Positions 15,506 to 24,191 of a stretch of 64,000 nt of DNA are shown here, in pieces. A model generated the notes under the pieces. It did no database searches and was not told the DNA's origin. It saw nothing but the letters and a program-made list of their open reading frames with translations. Numbering within the stretch: the stretch's first letter is position 1; every line of letters begins with the position of its first letter. The translations under genes and the position numbers were made by a program. Where the stretch lies: NCBI RefSeq assembly GCF_009669325.1, contig NZ_SZWE01000001.1, positions 1,617,501 to 1,681,500 on the forward strand, written 5' to 3'. This DNA comes from Roseovarius bejariae (lineage in GTDB: Bacteria > Pseudomonadota > Alphaproteobacteria > Rhodobacterales > Rhodobacteraceae).

Positions 15506-16471
15506 TCACAGCAAAAGCGCTACGGCGAAAAACGGCAAAGGCAACAAGCCTGCATCCCGGTTCGACCGGAAGAGGGCCAGCAGGCCATCGTTGTCGTCAA
15601 GATCGAGCCTGTGCATTTGCCAGAACATGTGCCAGCCCATGGCCCATGGCCCAAGAAGCCCCACCAGAAGCGCCGGGATGCTGCCCTTGATCGCGGCGAG
15701 GATCACCGCCATGGCCATCAGGGACACGGTGAGTATCAGGAACCCCGACAGCCATTTGGGTGTGGCATCGCCGAACAGGCGGGCGGTGGATTTCACGCCG
15801 ATCAGCGCGTCATCCTCTTTGTCCTGGTGGGCATAGATCGTGTCGTAAAACAGGGTCCAAGCCATACCGGCCATGTAAAGCACCACCGCCGGCCACTCCA
15901 GCCGCCCGGTATGTGCCGTCCAGGCCAGTAATGCGCCCCAGTTGAAGGCCAGCCCCAGAAAGACCTGTGGCCACCACGTAAAGCGCTTGGCGAAAGGGTA
16001 AATCGCGACCGGCAGAAGCGACAGAACCCCAAGGCCGATGGCCGCGATGTTGAAGGTCAGCAGGATGCAGAAGGCCACCAGCGCCTGCGCCACAAGCCAC
16101 GCCAGCGCGCCCTTGACCGTGACCCGCCCCGAAGGGATGGGCCGCGAGGCGGTGCGCGCGACGCTGCCGTCGATATGCCGGTCGGTGATGTCATTCCACG
16201 TGCAGCCCGCCCCGCGCATCAGGAAGGCCCCGATGCCGCAACCCGCGAAAATCCAAAGGTCGTGCCATGTGGCCCGGCCATCGTGCAGCATGGCCAGCAA
16301 CAGGCCCCACCAGCAGGGCAACAAGAGGAGCCACGTGCCAATCGGCCGGTCCGCCCGCGACAGCCGCAGGTAGGGGCGCGTGGCTTCGGGCGCCAGCCTG
16401 TCCACCCAATTGCCGCGATAAGCGTCGGCGACTTGGCCCTTGTCCTCTGGCGTCTCGTTTGTGCCGGTCAT
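15506..16471 (-). CDS. ubiA: 4-hydroxybenzoate octaprenyltransferase
   Basis: 321 residues, polytopic inner-membrane enzyme that prenylates 4-hydroxybenzoate in ubiquinone synthesis. Both aspartate-rich motifs are present: NDITDRHID near residue 93 and YDTIYAHQDKEDD near 209, separated by hydrophobic helices. The N-terminal RPYLRLSRADRPIGTWLLLLP is typical of UbiA. It is divergent from rsmE with only 11 bp between the two start codons. Confidence 0.95.
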   Translation of the reverse strand: MTGTNETPEDKGQVADAYRGNWVDRLAPEATRPYLRLSRADRPIGTWLLLLPCWWGLLLAMLHDGRATWHDLWIFAGCGIGAFLMRGAGCTWNDITDRHIDGSVARTASRPIPSGRVTVKGALAWLVAQALVAFCILLTFNIAAIGLGVLSLLPVAIYPFAKRFTWWPQVFLGLAFNWGALLAWTAHTGRLEWPAVVLYMAGMAWTLFYDTIYAHQDKEDDALIGVKSTARLFGDATPKWLSGFLILTVSLMAMAVILAAIKGSIPALLVGLLGPWAMGWHMFWQMHRLDLDDNDGLLALFRSNRDAGLLPLPFFAVALLL

Positions 16472-16482
16472 ATGGTGCCCCC

Positions 16483-17208
16483 ATGGCGGATACGAAGATC
16501 AGGCTTTATGTAGAGCAGCCCTTGGGGGAAGGGCAAACCATTCCTCTGACCCGTGAACAGGCGCATTACCTGTTTGGGGTGATGCGGCGCGGGGTGGGCG
16601 ATACCCTGGCGGTATTCAACGGGCGCGACGGCGAGTGGCGGGCCGAGGTGCGCGAGGCGGGCAAGCGCGGTGGCACACTGGACGCGGTGGAGCAGACCGC
16701 GCCACAGTGCGATCCGCCCGACCTGTGGCTGTTGTTCGCGCCGATCAAGAAAGCGCGCACCGATTTCATCGTCGAGAAAGCCACCGAGATGGGGGCCGCG
16801 CGGATCATGCCGGTGCAGACCGAGTTCACCAATTCCGAGCGCATCCGGCAGGACCGATTGCAGGCCCACGCCGTAGAGGCCGCCGAGCAATGCGGCGGAA
16901 CCTTCGTGCCCGACGTCAGCGATTTGCAGAAGCTGGACCGGCTTTTGGCCGATTGGCCCGAGGACCGGCAATTGATGTTCTGCGACGAGGCACTGGCCGG
17001 GCCGGGCGAAACACTGGGGCAGGCCGGAGGCGGCAAATGGGCCATTCTCATCGGTCCCGAAGGCGGGTTTTCCGAGGCCGAACGCGCGCGACTGCACGCC
17101 CTGCCCTTTGCCCATGCGGTCAGCCTCGGGCCGCGAATCCTGCGGGCCGATACGGCGGCGGTGGCGGCGCTGACCGTCTGGCAGCAGGCGTTGGGGGACT
17201 GGGCATGA
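16483..17208 (+). CDS. rsmE: 16S rRNA (uracil-1498-N3)-methyltransferase
   Basis: 241 residues. N-terminal PUA-like part (IPLTREQAHYLFGVMRRGVG) and the SPOUT methyltransferase core: EKATEMGAARIMPV, the SAM-loop motif IGPEGGFSEAE and the closing knot motif LGPRILRADTAAV. It methylates U1498 in the decoding region of 16S rRNA. The start at ATG 16483 has no Shine-Dalgarno sequence within the 11 bp to ubiA; a long open upstream extension lies inside ubiA and is not conserved. The stop overlaps the next gene (ATGA). Confidence 0.93.
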   Translation: MADTKIRLYVEQPLGEGQTIPLTREQAHYLFGVMRRGVGDTLAVFNGRDGEWRAEVREAGKRGGTLDAVEQTAPQCDPPDLWLLFAPIKKARTDFIVEKATEMGAARIMPVQTEFTNSERIRQDRLQAHAVEAAEQCGGTFVPDVSDLQKLDRLLADWPEDRQLMFCDEALAGPGETLGQAGGGKWAILIGPEGGFSEAERARLHALPFAHAVSLGPRILRADTAAVAALTVWQQALGDWA

Positions 17209-17717
17209 GCTTTGTCCGGCCCGAAGCGATGCAAAGCCTTGCCCGCTGGCGCGAGGCGCTGTTCGGGACCGGCGCCGTGGCCCTTGGCGCGTGGTGGATT
17301 CTTGGGATGGGGGGCCTGTTGTACTGGATCGGCTACGCGGTTGTCCTTGCGGGTCTGGCGCTGACCGCCGCGGGGATACAACGCGCAAGGTTTCGCGGGG
17401 CAAATGGTGGCGCAGGGGTGGTCCAAGTAGATGAAGGGCAGATTTCCTATTTCGGCCCCTTGACCGGTGGCGCCGTGGCGCGCAGCGAGATGAGCGCCCT
17501 GATGCTCGACCGGTCTGGCAAGCCCGCGCATTGGGTCTTGCGCCAACCCGGCCAGCCCGATCTGCATATCCCTATCAACGCCGAAGGGTCCGACGACCTC
17601 TTTGATGCCTTCGCCGCCCTGCCGGGCCTGCGCACCGAATACATGTTGTCGCAGATGTCCGCATCCGGTGATCAAGCCGTCGTTATCTGGCAAAAACGCA
17701 CAGTGATGTTGCATTGA
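17205..17717 (+). CDS. Small inner-membrane protein, function unknown
   Basis: 170 residues, coupled to rsmE by an ATGA overlap. Two adjacent transmembrane helices (about 20-60: ALGAWWILGMGGLLYWIGYA and VVLAGLALTAAGI) precede a soluble beta-rich domain (GAGVVQVDEGQISYFGPLTG, HWVLRQPGQPDLHIP) that resembles small PH-like or Tim44-like folds. Position between rsmE and gshA is a common arrangement in this bacterial group as I recall. No function can be assigned. Confidence 0.85.
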   Translation: MSFVRPEAMQSLARWREALFGTGAVALGAWWILGMGGLLYWIGYAVVLAGLALTAAGIQRARFRGANGGAGVVQVDEGQISYFGPLTGGAVARSEMSALMLDRSGKPAHWVLRQPGQPDLHIPINAEGSDDLFDAFAALPGLRTEYMLSQMSASGDQAVVIWQKRTVMLH

Positions 17718-17781
17718 CACCCCGGACGATTGGGGCCACTTCTGAACGTCATACCCGCGCGGCAAGGCAGGAGAGGTGCGC

Positions 17782-19152
17782 ATGTCCATACCCCAATCCG
17801 GTGGCGACCCGATCGAACGGCACGAACAACTGGCCGAGTACCTCGAAAGCGGGTGCAAACCGCGCGAAGACTGGCGCATCGGCACCGAGCACGAGAAATT
17901 CGGCTATTGCAAGGATACGCTCAAGCCCATCCCCTATGAGGGTGAGCGCAGCGTTCTGGCCGTGCTGGAAGGGTTGCGCGATGGCCATGGCTGGGCCCCG
18001 CTGGAAGAAGGCGGCAAGCTGATTGGCTTGGAAAAGGACGGCGCGAACGTCAGCCTTGAACCGGGTGGGCAGTTGGAGCTTTCGGGCGCGCCTTTGGAAA
18101 ACATCCACCAGACCTGTGACGAGGTGAACCAGCACCTTGCCGACGTCAAAGACATCGCCGACAAGGTCGGCGTGGGGTTCATCGGGCTGGGGGCCGCGCC
18201 GATCTGGACGCATGAGCAAATGCCGCAGATGCCCAAGGGGCGATACAAGCTGATGACCGATTACATGGATCGCGTCGGCACCATGGGCAAATCCATGATG
18301 TACCGGACCTGCACCGTGCAGGTGAACCTTGATTTCGGCTCCGAGGCGGACATGGTGCAAAAGCTGCGCGTGGCACTGGCCTTGCAACCCGTGGCCACGG
18401 CGCTGTTCGCCAATTCGCCGTTCTTCGAGGGCCAGCCCAACGGCCATAAGTCATGGCGGTCCCGCGTCTGGCGCGATCTGGATGCCGACCGCACGGGCAT
18501 GTTGCCTTTCGTTTTCGACGAGGGGTTCGGGTTCGAGGCATGGGTGCAATACGCCCTCGATGTGCCGATGTATTTCGTCTATCGCGACGGGGTTTATCAC
18601 GACGCCTTGGGGCAATCGTTCCGGGACTTCCTGAAGGGCGAATTGCCCGCCCTGCCCGGTGAGAAGCCGCTGATGTCGGATTGGGCCGATCACCTGACCA
18701 CCATCTTCCCCGAGGCGCGGATCAAGAAATTCATCGAGATGCGCGGCGCCGATGGCGGCCCCTGGCGCAGGCTGTGCGCGCTGCCCGCCTTCTGGGTGGG
18801 GCTGATGTATGACCAAAGCGCGCTGGATGCGGCCTGGGATCTGGTCAAGGATTGGGATGCCCCCACCCGCGAGGCCCTGCGTGTGGCAGCGAGCGAAGAC
18901 GCCTTGGACACGACGGTCAACGGCATGTCCATGCACGAGATCGCCCGCGAGGCCGTGGCGATTTCCGAGGCAGGCCTCAAGGCGCGAGCCCGGCCCGGGG
19001 CGGGCGGTTTGATCGGGGACGAGACCCATTTCCTGAATGCCCTGAAGGAAAGCATCGAGACCGGAAAGGTGCCTGCCGATGAATTGCTGGAGCATTACAA
19101 CGGCGATTGGAACGGCGACCTGACCCGGATTTATGCGGAGTATTCGTATTAA
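17782..19152 (+). CDS. gshA: Glutamate-cysteine ligase (plant/alphaproteobacterial type)
   Basis: 456 residues catalysing the first, ATP-dependent step of glutathione synthesis. The substrate motif GTEHEKFGY is near residue 36, followed by SLEPGGQLELSGAPL and MYRTCTVQVNLDFGSE, all characteristic of the plant-type ligase common in alphaproteobacteria and unlike the E. coli enzyme. AGGAG at 17769-17773 fixes the start at ATG 17782, not the GTG six bases earlier. A hairpin/repeat follows the stop. Confidence 0.94.
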   Translation: MSIPQSGGDPIERHEQLAEYLESGCKPREDWRIGTEHEKFGYCKDTLKPIPYEGERSVLAVLEGLRDGHGWAPLEEGGKLIGLEKDGANVSLEPGGQLELSGAPLENIHQTCDEVNQHLADVKDIADKVGVGFIGLGAAPIWTHEQMPQMPKGRYKLMTDYMDRVGTMGKSMMYRTCTVQVNLDFGSEADMVQKLRVALALQPVATALFANSPFFEGQPNGHKSWRSRVWRDLDADRTGMLPFVFDEGFGFEAWVQYALDVPMYFVYRDGVYHDALGQSFRDFLKGELPALPGEKPLMSDWADHLTTIFPEARIKKFIEMRGADGGPWRRLCALPAFWVGLMYDQSALDAAWDLVKDWDAPTREALRVAASEDALDTTVNGMSMHEIAREAVAISEAGLKARARPGAGGLIGDETHFLNALKESIETGKVPADELLEHYNGDWNGDLTRIYAEYSY

Positions 19153-19164
19153 GCGTGGCGCAAC

Positions 19165-19210
19165 CGGGGGCCAGCCCCCGGCCCCCCGGGATATTTTTTA
19201 AAAGAAGAAA
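19165..19210. repeat. Hairpin plus GATATTTTTT-AAAAGAAGAAA element
   Basis: CGGGGG-CCA-CCCCCG-type hairpin at 19165-19180, followed by a GGGATATTTTTTAAAAGAAG tract just after the gshA stop. It resembles one arm of the inverted repeat at 38741-38800 (GGAGTATTT...GAAAGATGAA) and the AAATACTG...GAAAAGATGA tract at 63138-63162. It probably ends gshA transcription. Confidence 0.55.
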
Positions 19211-19318
19211 GAGGGGATCGGGCCTGTGCGGTGCGAAGAAATCCCGGCCCAAAAGCCGTGGTTTTTAGGTATGAGCCTCTGGCGGGTGCCGGTTCAAGGC
19301 CCGTTAGACAGGCGTCAT

Positions 19319-19924
19319 TCACTTCTGACCGATCTTCGGTTCGGTTCCGTCGCGCAAACGGGCGATGTTTTCCCGGTGCCGCCAGAAGACCAGCAGGGTC
19401 AGGATGGCGCTTAGCAGGAAGATCGCTCCCGGCCCAATAAAGACCACCCAGAAGGTCGAAGTGGCCGCCGCGACGATGGCCGAGAGCGAGGAAATCCGCG
19501 TAATGACGGCTGTCACCAGCCATGCCAAACAGCACAGCGCCCCCACCGGAAAGGCCAGCGCCAGCATCAGGCCAAGGAAGGTGGCCACGCCCTTGCCGCC
19601 CTTGAAGCCCAGCCAGACAGGATAGCAATGCCCGACAAAGGCCATGAGCCCGGCCAGTTGCGCGGCATCCTCACCGGCCAGAAGCCGCGCCAGCAAGACC
19701 GCTACCGCCCCCTTGCCACCATCGAGGACCAGCGTCCCGAAGGCCGCCAGCTTATTGCCGGTGCGCAAGACGTTGGTCGCCCCGATGTTGCCCGAGCCGA
19801 TCTCGCGCAGGTTGCCGAGGTTCATCAGCCTGGCCAGCACCATGCCGAAGGGGATCGACCCCATCACATAGCCGATCACCGCCCAGAGGATCAGGATGGT
19901 GGAAGTGGACTCGATCACTGGCAT
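19319..19924 (-). CDS. plsY: Glycerol-3-phosphate 1-O-acyltransferase, acyl-phosphate type
   Basis: 201 residues, inner-membrane enzyme making lysophosphatidic acid from acyl phosphate. Conserved motifs: GSIPFGMVLAR, SGNIGATNVLRTGNK (glycerol-phosphate loop) and GFKGGKGVATFLG. About five hydrophobic helices. Its ATG directly abuts the stop of the pyrC-like gene (TAAATG), making it the last gene of the pyr operon. Confidence 0.95.
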   Translation of the reverse strand: MPVIESTSTILILWAVIGYVMGSIPFGMVLARLMNLGNLREIGSGNIGATNVLRTGNKLAAFGTLVLDGGKGAVAVLLARLLAGEDAAQLAGLMAFVGHCYPVWLGFKGGKGVATFLGLMLALAFPVGALCCLAWLVTAVITRISSLSAIVAAATSTFWVVFIGPGAIFLLSAILTLLVFWRHRENIARLRDGTEPKIGQK

Positions 19925-21202
19925 TTACGCGGCCTCGTAGACTTGGGCACCGGCAACATAGGTGGCCAGCACGCGGCCCTGCATCCGCTGGCCGTCAAAG
20001 GGGGTGTTCTTGGATTTTGACCGCAGGGTGCTGCGGTCCATGATAAAGGGCTTGTCCGGGTCGAAGAGCACCAGATCGGCGGGTGCGCCTTCGGCCAGTC
20101 GCCCGGAGGGCAGGCCAAGCCGTTTCGCCGGGTTCAATGCCATGGCACGGAACAGCGTCGGCAGGTCCAGGTCCCCCGCATGGTAAAGCCGCATCGCGGC
20201 GGGCAGCAGGGTTTCGAGGGCCACCGCACCGCTGGCCGCTTCCTCGAACGGCAGGCGTTTGCTTTCTTCGTCCTGCGGGGTGTGCATGGAGCTGAGCGTG
20301 TCGATCAACCCAGTGCGCAGGGCCTCGACCACGGCCTGCCGGTCGTCTTCCGAACGCAGGGGCGGCTTGACCTTGAAGAAGGTCCGGTAATCGGCCACGT
20401 CCAGTTCATTGAGCGTCAGGTGGTGAATGCTTGTGCCGGCGGTGATGTCCAGCCCGTTGCGCTTGGCGCGCTCCAAGGCGGGCAAGGCGCGGGCGGTGGT
20501 GATCTGATCGGCGTGATAGCGCGCGCCGGTCATTTCCAGCAGGGCGATGTCACGGTCGATGCCCATCCGCTCGGCCATGGGGGAAACCGCCGGTATCCCG
20601 CGCAGCGAGGCGAACTTGCCACTGGTCGCCGCCGCCCCCGCCGACAGGCCCGGCTCCTGCGGGTGGGCGATGACCAAGGCGCCCATGCCCCGCGCATAGG
20701 TCAGCGCCCGCTGGAACACCTTGGTGTTGGTGATCACGTTGTCGCAATCGGTGAAAGCCACGGCACCGGCATCCATGAGAAACCCGATTTCGGTCATCTC
20801 GCGGCCCTCGCGGCCCTTCGTCAGGGCCGCCATGGGGCGCACGTTCACCGGCCCGGCGGAGTTGGCGCGCCGCGCCACGAATTCCAGCGCTTCGGGATTG
20901 TCGATGGCGGGGGCGGTATCGGGGCGGGTGACCATGGTTGTGACACCCCCCGCCGCCGCCGCCAGCCCGGCGGAGCGATAGCTTTCCTTGTGCCGCTCGC
21001 CCGGTTCGCAGACCTTCACGCCGATATCGACGATGCCGGGGGCAAGGCACTTGCCGCCGCAATCCACTATTGCATCGGCATTGGGCGCCTCACCGGGGCC
21101 GGTCGCCGTGATTGCGCCGCCTTCGATCAAAAGCCAACCGGGCGCGTCGGTGCCTGCCTCGGGGTCGATCAACCGGGCATTGGTGAAAAGGGTCGTGGTC
21201 AT
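19925..21202 (-). CDS. pyrX: Dihydroorotase-like protein lacking catalytic residues (PyrC'/PyrX type)
   Basis: 425 residues, full-length amidohydrolase fold. The usual zinc motif D-x-H-x-H is here D59-I-G-V-K-V, so both first-metal histidines are replaced (G61, K63). The usual catalytic Asp in the D-H-A-P-H motif is M306 (SSMHTPQDEESK). SIHHLTLNE and the C-terminal fold are kept. This is what is known for the inactive PyrC' subunit that holds pseudomonad-type aspartate transcarbamoylase together. A structural partner for PyrB is therefore inferred, and an active dihydroorotase should exist elsewhere. It overlaps the DUF4268 gene by 4 nt and abuts plsY. Confidence 0.88.
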   Translation of the reverse strand: MTTTLFTNARLIDPEAGTDAPGWLLIEGGAITATGPGEAPNADAIVDCGGKCLAPGIVDIGVKVCEPGERHKESYRSAGLAAAAGGVTTMVTRPDTAPAIDNPEALEFVARRANSAGPVNVRPMAALTKGREGREMTEIGFLMDAGAVAFTDCDNVITNTKVFQRALTYARGMGALVIAHPQEPGLSAGAAATSGKFASLRGIPAVSPMAERMGIDRDIALLEMTGARYHADQITTARALPALERAKRNGLDITAGTSIHHLTLNELDVADYRTFFKVKPPLRSEDDRQAVVEALRTGLIDTLSSMHTPQDEESKRLPFEEAASGAVALETLLPAAMRLYHAGDLDLPTLFRAMALNPAKRLGLPSGRLAEGAPADLVLFDPDKPFIMDRSTLRSKSKNTPFDGQRMQGRVLATYVAGAQVYEAA

Positions 21203-22176
21203 GAGACGAGTCCTGCCATTTCGGGGTCAATTCCTCGAATACGGGGCGCAAATACTTTGTGAAAGGCAATCAAGTGTTCTGTCAGCCACTGATGCTCTTC
21301 TGCCCAGCTTTGCTTTTGATCAAGGGCAGCCGCGTTCCTTGTCACACAAATTCTCGCATCGCGCTTTTCATCCAATCTTTGCCAATCAAGGTCACGGCCC
21401 AATTCCTGTTCAATTTGGTCTTTCTGGTCGGCAAGCATATCGAAATTGCCTTTTGCCGCCGGTCCGGAAAGGTAAAGTTCGACTCGGATCCAATTCTCGC
21501 GTGTGTTCATGCTCATGTTCAAACTGAAATGAGTACGCCCAATGCTATGGCCCACCCAAGACGCAGCTTGTGGCTTCACCGGCCTTATTGGTCCTGACCC
21601 AGTTTCCAACAACCCTTCGACGGTTTCCCAATACTCGCGTTGCAACTGTCGTGTTGGAGAAAGTTCACCTTCAGCCACGGCCTTAGAAGCAGCAGTCGTA
21701 CTGCGCGACCAGTCATTGGGTTTGCTAACCACATTGAACTTCGGCGCAGCCGGACTTTCTCCGATCCGCCACAACTCCACCTCAAGCGCAAAGAACCTCA
21801 CCTCGGTATCGGTGATCTCGTTAAGCCAATCCATCGCTGCGCGGTGTTCGTCGGCAACGCGCGACGCAATCCAGACAATCGTCACGGCATCCAGACCCGC
21901 CGCGTAGGTCATCAACTGCCCTAGATGTGTGTGGTCGGTACGTTCAAGCTGGTTTTCCACCAGAACCCAGCGATCACTGAGCGTATCCTTGCAGAGAATA
22001 TCCGCGCGGAACGGGCCGACGTTCTGTTCAACCGCCTCCAGTTCCAGATCAATCCCGAGCGTATCACTAAGCAAGGCAAGATTGTCCTCTCCAGCAAGCC
22101 ATGGGGTGAAATCCTGCGCCTCGGTCTTCCAGATGTCGCGAAGTTCTACCTTCTCCAGTCGTCCAAGAACACTCAT
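21199..22176 (-). CDS. DUF4268 protein with PD-(D/E)XK nuclease-like N-terminus
   Basis: 325 residues. The N-terminal segment FRADILCKDTLSDRWVLVEN gives D59...E74-N-Q76, followed by LERTDHTHLGQLMTYAAG, a pattern of PD-(D/E)XK-like nucleases in the DUF4268 group. The C-terminal half (WVGHSIGRTHFSLNMSMNTR onward) is the DUF4268 part. GC is lower than in its neighbours by hand count (31/60 at 21301-21360 and 30/60 at 21421-21480, against 36/60 in pyrX at 20401-20460), suggesting transfer, yet both ends overlap neighbouring genes by exactly 4 nt. Its role is unknown; defence or repair is possible. Confidence 0.8.
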   Translation of the reverse strand: MSVLGRLEKVELRDIWKTEAQDFTPWLAGEDNLALLSDTLGIDLELEAVEQNVGPFRADILCKDTLSDRWVLVENQLERTDHTHLGQLMTYAAGLDAVTIVWIASRVADEHRAAMDWLNEITDTEVRFFALEVELWRIGESPAAPKFNVVSKPNDWSRSTTAASKAVAEGELSPTRQLQREYWETVEGLLETGSGPIRPVKPQAASWVGHSIGRTHFSLNMSMNTRENWIRVELYLSGPAAKGNFDMLADQKDQIEQELGRDLDWQRLDEKRDARICVTRNAAALDQKQSWAEEHQWLTEHLIAFHKVFAPRIRGIDPEMAGLVS

Positions 22177-22625
22177 CCCGTCGCTCTCCCCATCTGGGCC
22201 TCGATCCGGGCCTTGGTGGAGGCCGGGTCGGATTGGAATTTAAGAAGGTGCTTGTCGCCACCTGTGGTGATGATCTGCACCGCCGACCCCAGCGTGCGGA
22301 CCTTGTCGATCTCGCGCAGCATGGCCGCGCGGGTCTGCGGGCCAAGCACCCGTCGGTTGGTCAGGTCCCAGCGCACGTTCAGCTCGTCCGAGGCGACGTA
22401 CCACGCGCGCAGGCCCACGGCGGCCAGACCGCCCACACCGCCCGTCCAGACATACGGGTTGCCGATGCCCCAGAGGATCACCATCCCCGCCCCCATGGCC
22501 ACAACGGCCAGCCAGACATGCGCCCAGAGATAGGCCTGTTTGTCGGGGTGGAAGCTTTCGATCACGGTCTCCCCCTCCGCCAGCGGCGTCGTGGGCACCA
22601 GCGAATGGACCGTGCTTTCCATCAT
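22173..22625 (-). CDS. Small membrane protein with PH-like domain
   Basis: 150 residues (ATG at 22625 or 22622). GETVIESFHPDKQAYLWAHV, then two transmembrane helices (about 35-75), then the bacterial-PH-like sequence YVASDELNVRWDLTNRRVLG and LREIDKVRTLGSAVQIIT. It overlaps the 185-residue gene upstream and the DUF4268 gene downstream by 3-4 nt. It may act at the membrane with the neighbouring tail-anchored protein; no specific function is known to me. Confidence 0.8.
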   Translation of the reverse strand: MMESTVHSLVPTTPLAEGETVIESFHPDKQAYLWAHVWLAVVAMGAGMVILWGIGNPYVWTGGVGGLAAVGLRAWYVASDELNVRWDLTNRRVLGPQTRAAMLREIDKVRTLGSAVQIITTGGDKHLLKFQSDPASTKARIEAQMGRATG

Positions 22626-23179
22626 GACGCCACCCAGACCACCACGGCCACCAGCGCGAACAGCACCAGAAGCGCGATGCTGGCCACGCGGCCCGACATG
22701 GCCGCGTCACTGGGCGGAGCCTTGTCGCCCGTGGCGCCCTTGGCCCCTTCCGAGGGTAGCGGTTTGAAACTCACCGGCGCGCGGTCTTCGGTATAGGTGC
22801 CGATCCAGCGCAACGGCGATTTCGGCGTCAGGGTTCCGGCAAATCCACCAAAAGCACTGGAGACCACCACCAGAATCTTGCCACTGATCGCCTCAAGGCG
22901 GGCGCGGTCTTCCTCCACATCGGCCTCGGACACGCCCAGCCCGTCGATCATGTATTGCGGCAAGCCCACGCCTTCCAAATCGGCCACATCGAACAGCTCG
23001 ATGAAATCGGAATCGAGATATGTGACGCCCAGCGCATCACGCAGGGGCCAAGGCGGATCATCGGTATCGGCGCCCCAGTCCGGTTCGGTCGACATCGCCG
23101 GGCCGTCCGCATCGGTATCCAGGGTGAACAACCGTACGATGCCGTGCTCATGCGCCTTGATCTCGAAGCGCTCGCTCAT
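22622..23179 (-). CDS. Tail-anchored hypothetical protein in the pyr operon
   Basis: 185 residues: a soluble acidic N-terminal domain of about 150 residues ([37 protein letters not shown]) and one C-terminal transmembrane helix ([20 protein letters not shown]) at the very end. No family recognised. It starts inside the pyrB stop (ATGA) and its own stop overlaps the PH-like gene. Conserved coupling to pyrimidine genes suggests co-expression but not necessarily a pyrimidine role. Confidence 0.8.
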   Translation of the reverse strand: MSERFEIKAHEHGIVRLFTLDTDADGPAMSTEPDWGADTDDPPWPLRDALGVTYLDSDFIELFDVADLEGVGLPQYMIDGLGVSEADVEEDRARLEAISGKILVVVSSAFGGFAGTLTPKSPLRWIGTYTEDRAPVSFKPLPSEGAKGATGDKAPPSDAAMSGRVASIALLVLFALVAVVVWVAS

Positions 23180-24126
23180 GCCAGAACCTCGCGCGGCTTG
23201 GCGCGCAGGTTACGCGCAAGAAGGTCCATCGCCGCCATGCGCACGGCCACGCCCATCTCCACCTGTTCCTGAATGACGCTGCGGTTGATGTCGTCGGCGA
23301 TCTCGCCGTCGATTTCGACGCCGCGGTTCATCGGGCCGGGGTGCATGACGATGGCGTCTTCCTTGGCGAACCCCAGCTTCTCGGCATCCAGACCATAGCG
23401 GAAGTAATATTCGCGTTCCGACGGGATAAACCCACCATCCATGCGCTCTTTCTGAAGGCGCAGCATCATCACCACGTCGACATCGCGCAGGCCCTCTTCC
23501 ATATCGTCATACACTTCGACGCCGAAATCGGCGATCCCCGAAGGCATCAGGGTGGGCGGCCCGATCAGGCGGATGCGGTTTTCCATCTTGCCCAGCAAAA
23601 GGATGTTCGACCGCGCCACGCGGCTGTGCGCGATGTCCCCACAGATCGCGATATTCAGGCGATGCAGCCGCCCCTTGGCTCGCCGAATGGTCAGCGCATC
23701 CAGAAGCGCCTGCGTGGGATGTTCGTGTCGCCCGTCGCCCGCGTTCAGAACCGCGCAATTCACCTTTTGCGACAGGAGGTCGACCGCGCCCGAATGCGGG
23801 TGCCGCACCACCAGCAGATCGGGGTGCATGGCATTGAGGGTCATGGCCGTGTCAATCAGGGTTTCGCCCTTCTTGATGCTGCTGGCCTGCATCGCCATGT
23901 TCATCACATCCGCGCCCAGACGCTTGCCCGCGATCTCGAAACTGGCCTGCGTGCGGGTGGAGTTTTCAAAGAACATGTTGATCTGTGTGAGACCCGCCAA
24001 GGCATCGGAATGCTTCACGTCGCGGCGGTTCAGATCGACGTATTGATCGGCCAAATCCAGAATGGTGGTGATCTCGGGGGGGCTGAGGGGTTCGATCCCC
24101 AGAAGATGGGACTGTGAAAAGGTCAT
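23176..24126 (-). CDS. pyrB: Aspartate carbamoyltransferase catalytic subunit
   Basis: 316 residues; condenses carbamoyl phosphate and aspartate in pyrimidine synthesis. Carbamoyl-phosphate motif [13 protein letters not shown] near residue 51, [10 protein letters not shown], the aspartate-side [19 protein letters not shown] and the closing [11 protein letters not shown] are all present, so it should be active. The start is ATG 24126; a longer open frame to 24510 reads into benE and is rejected. It is the first gene of the operon with the inactive dihydroorotase, which fits class A transcarbamoylase. Confidence 0.94.
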   Translation of the reverse strand: MTFSQSHLLGIEPLSPPEITTILDLADQYVDLNRRDVKHSDALAGLTQINMFFENSTRTQASFEIAGKRLGADVMNMAMQASSIKKGETLIDTAMTLNAMHPDLLVVRHPHSGAVDLLSQKVNCAVLNAGDGRHEHPTQALLDALTIRRAKGRLHRLNIAICGDIAHSRVARSNILLLGKMENRIRLIGPPTLMPSGIADFGVEVYDDMEEGLRDVDVVMMLRLQKERMDGGFIPSEREYYFRYGLDAEKLGFAKEDAIVMHPGPMNRGVEIDGEIADDINRSVIQEQVEMGVAVRMAAMDLLARNLRAKPREVLA

Positions 24127-24191
24127 CCGCCGCTCCGTTCCGTGATCCTTCCCGCTTATAGGAAGGGTGGCGGCGCGGGGCAAGCAGCGCG

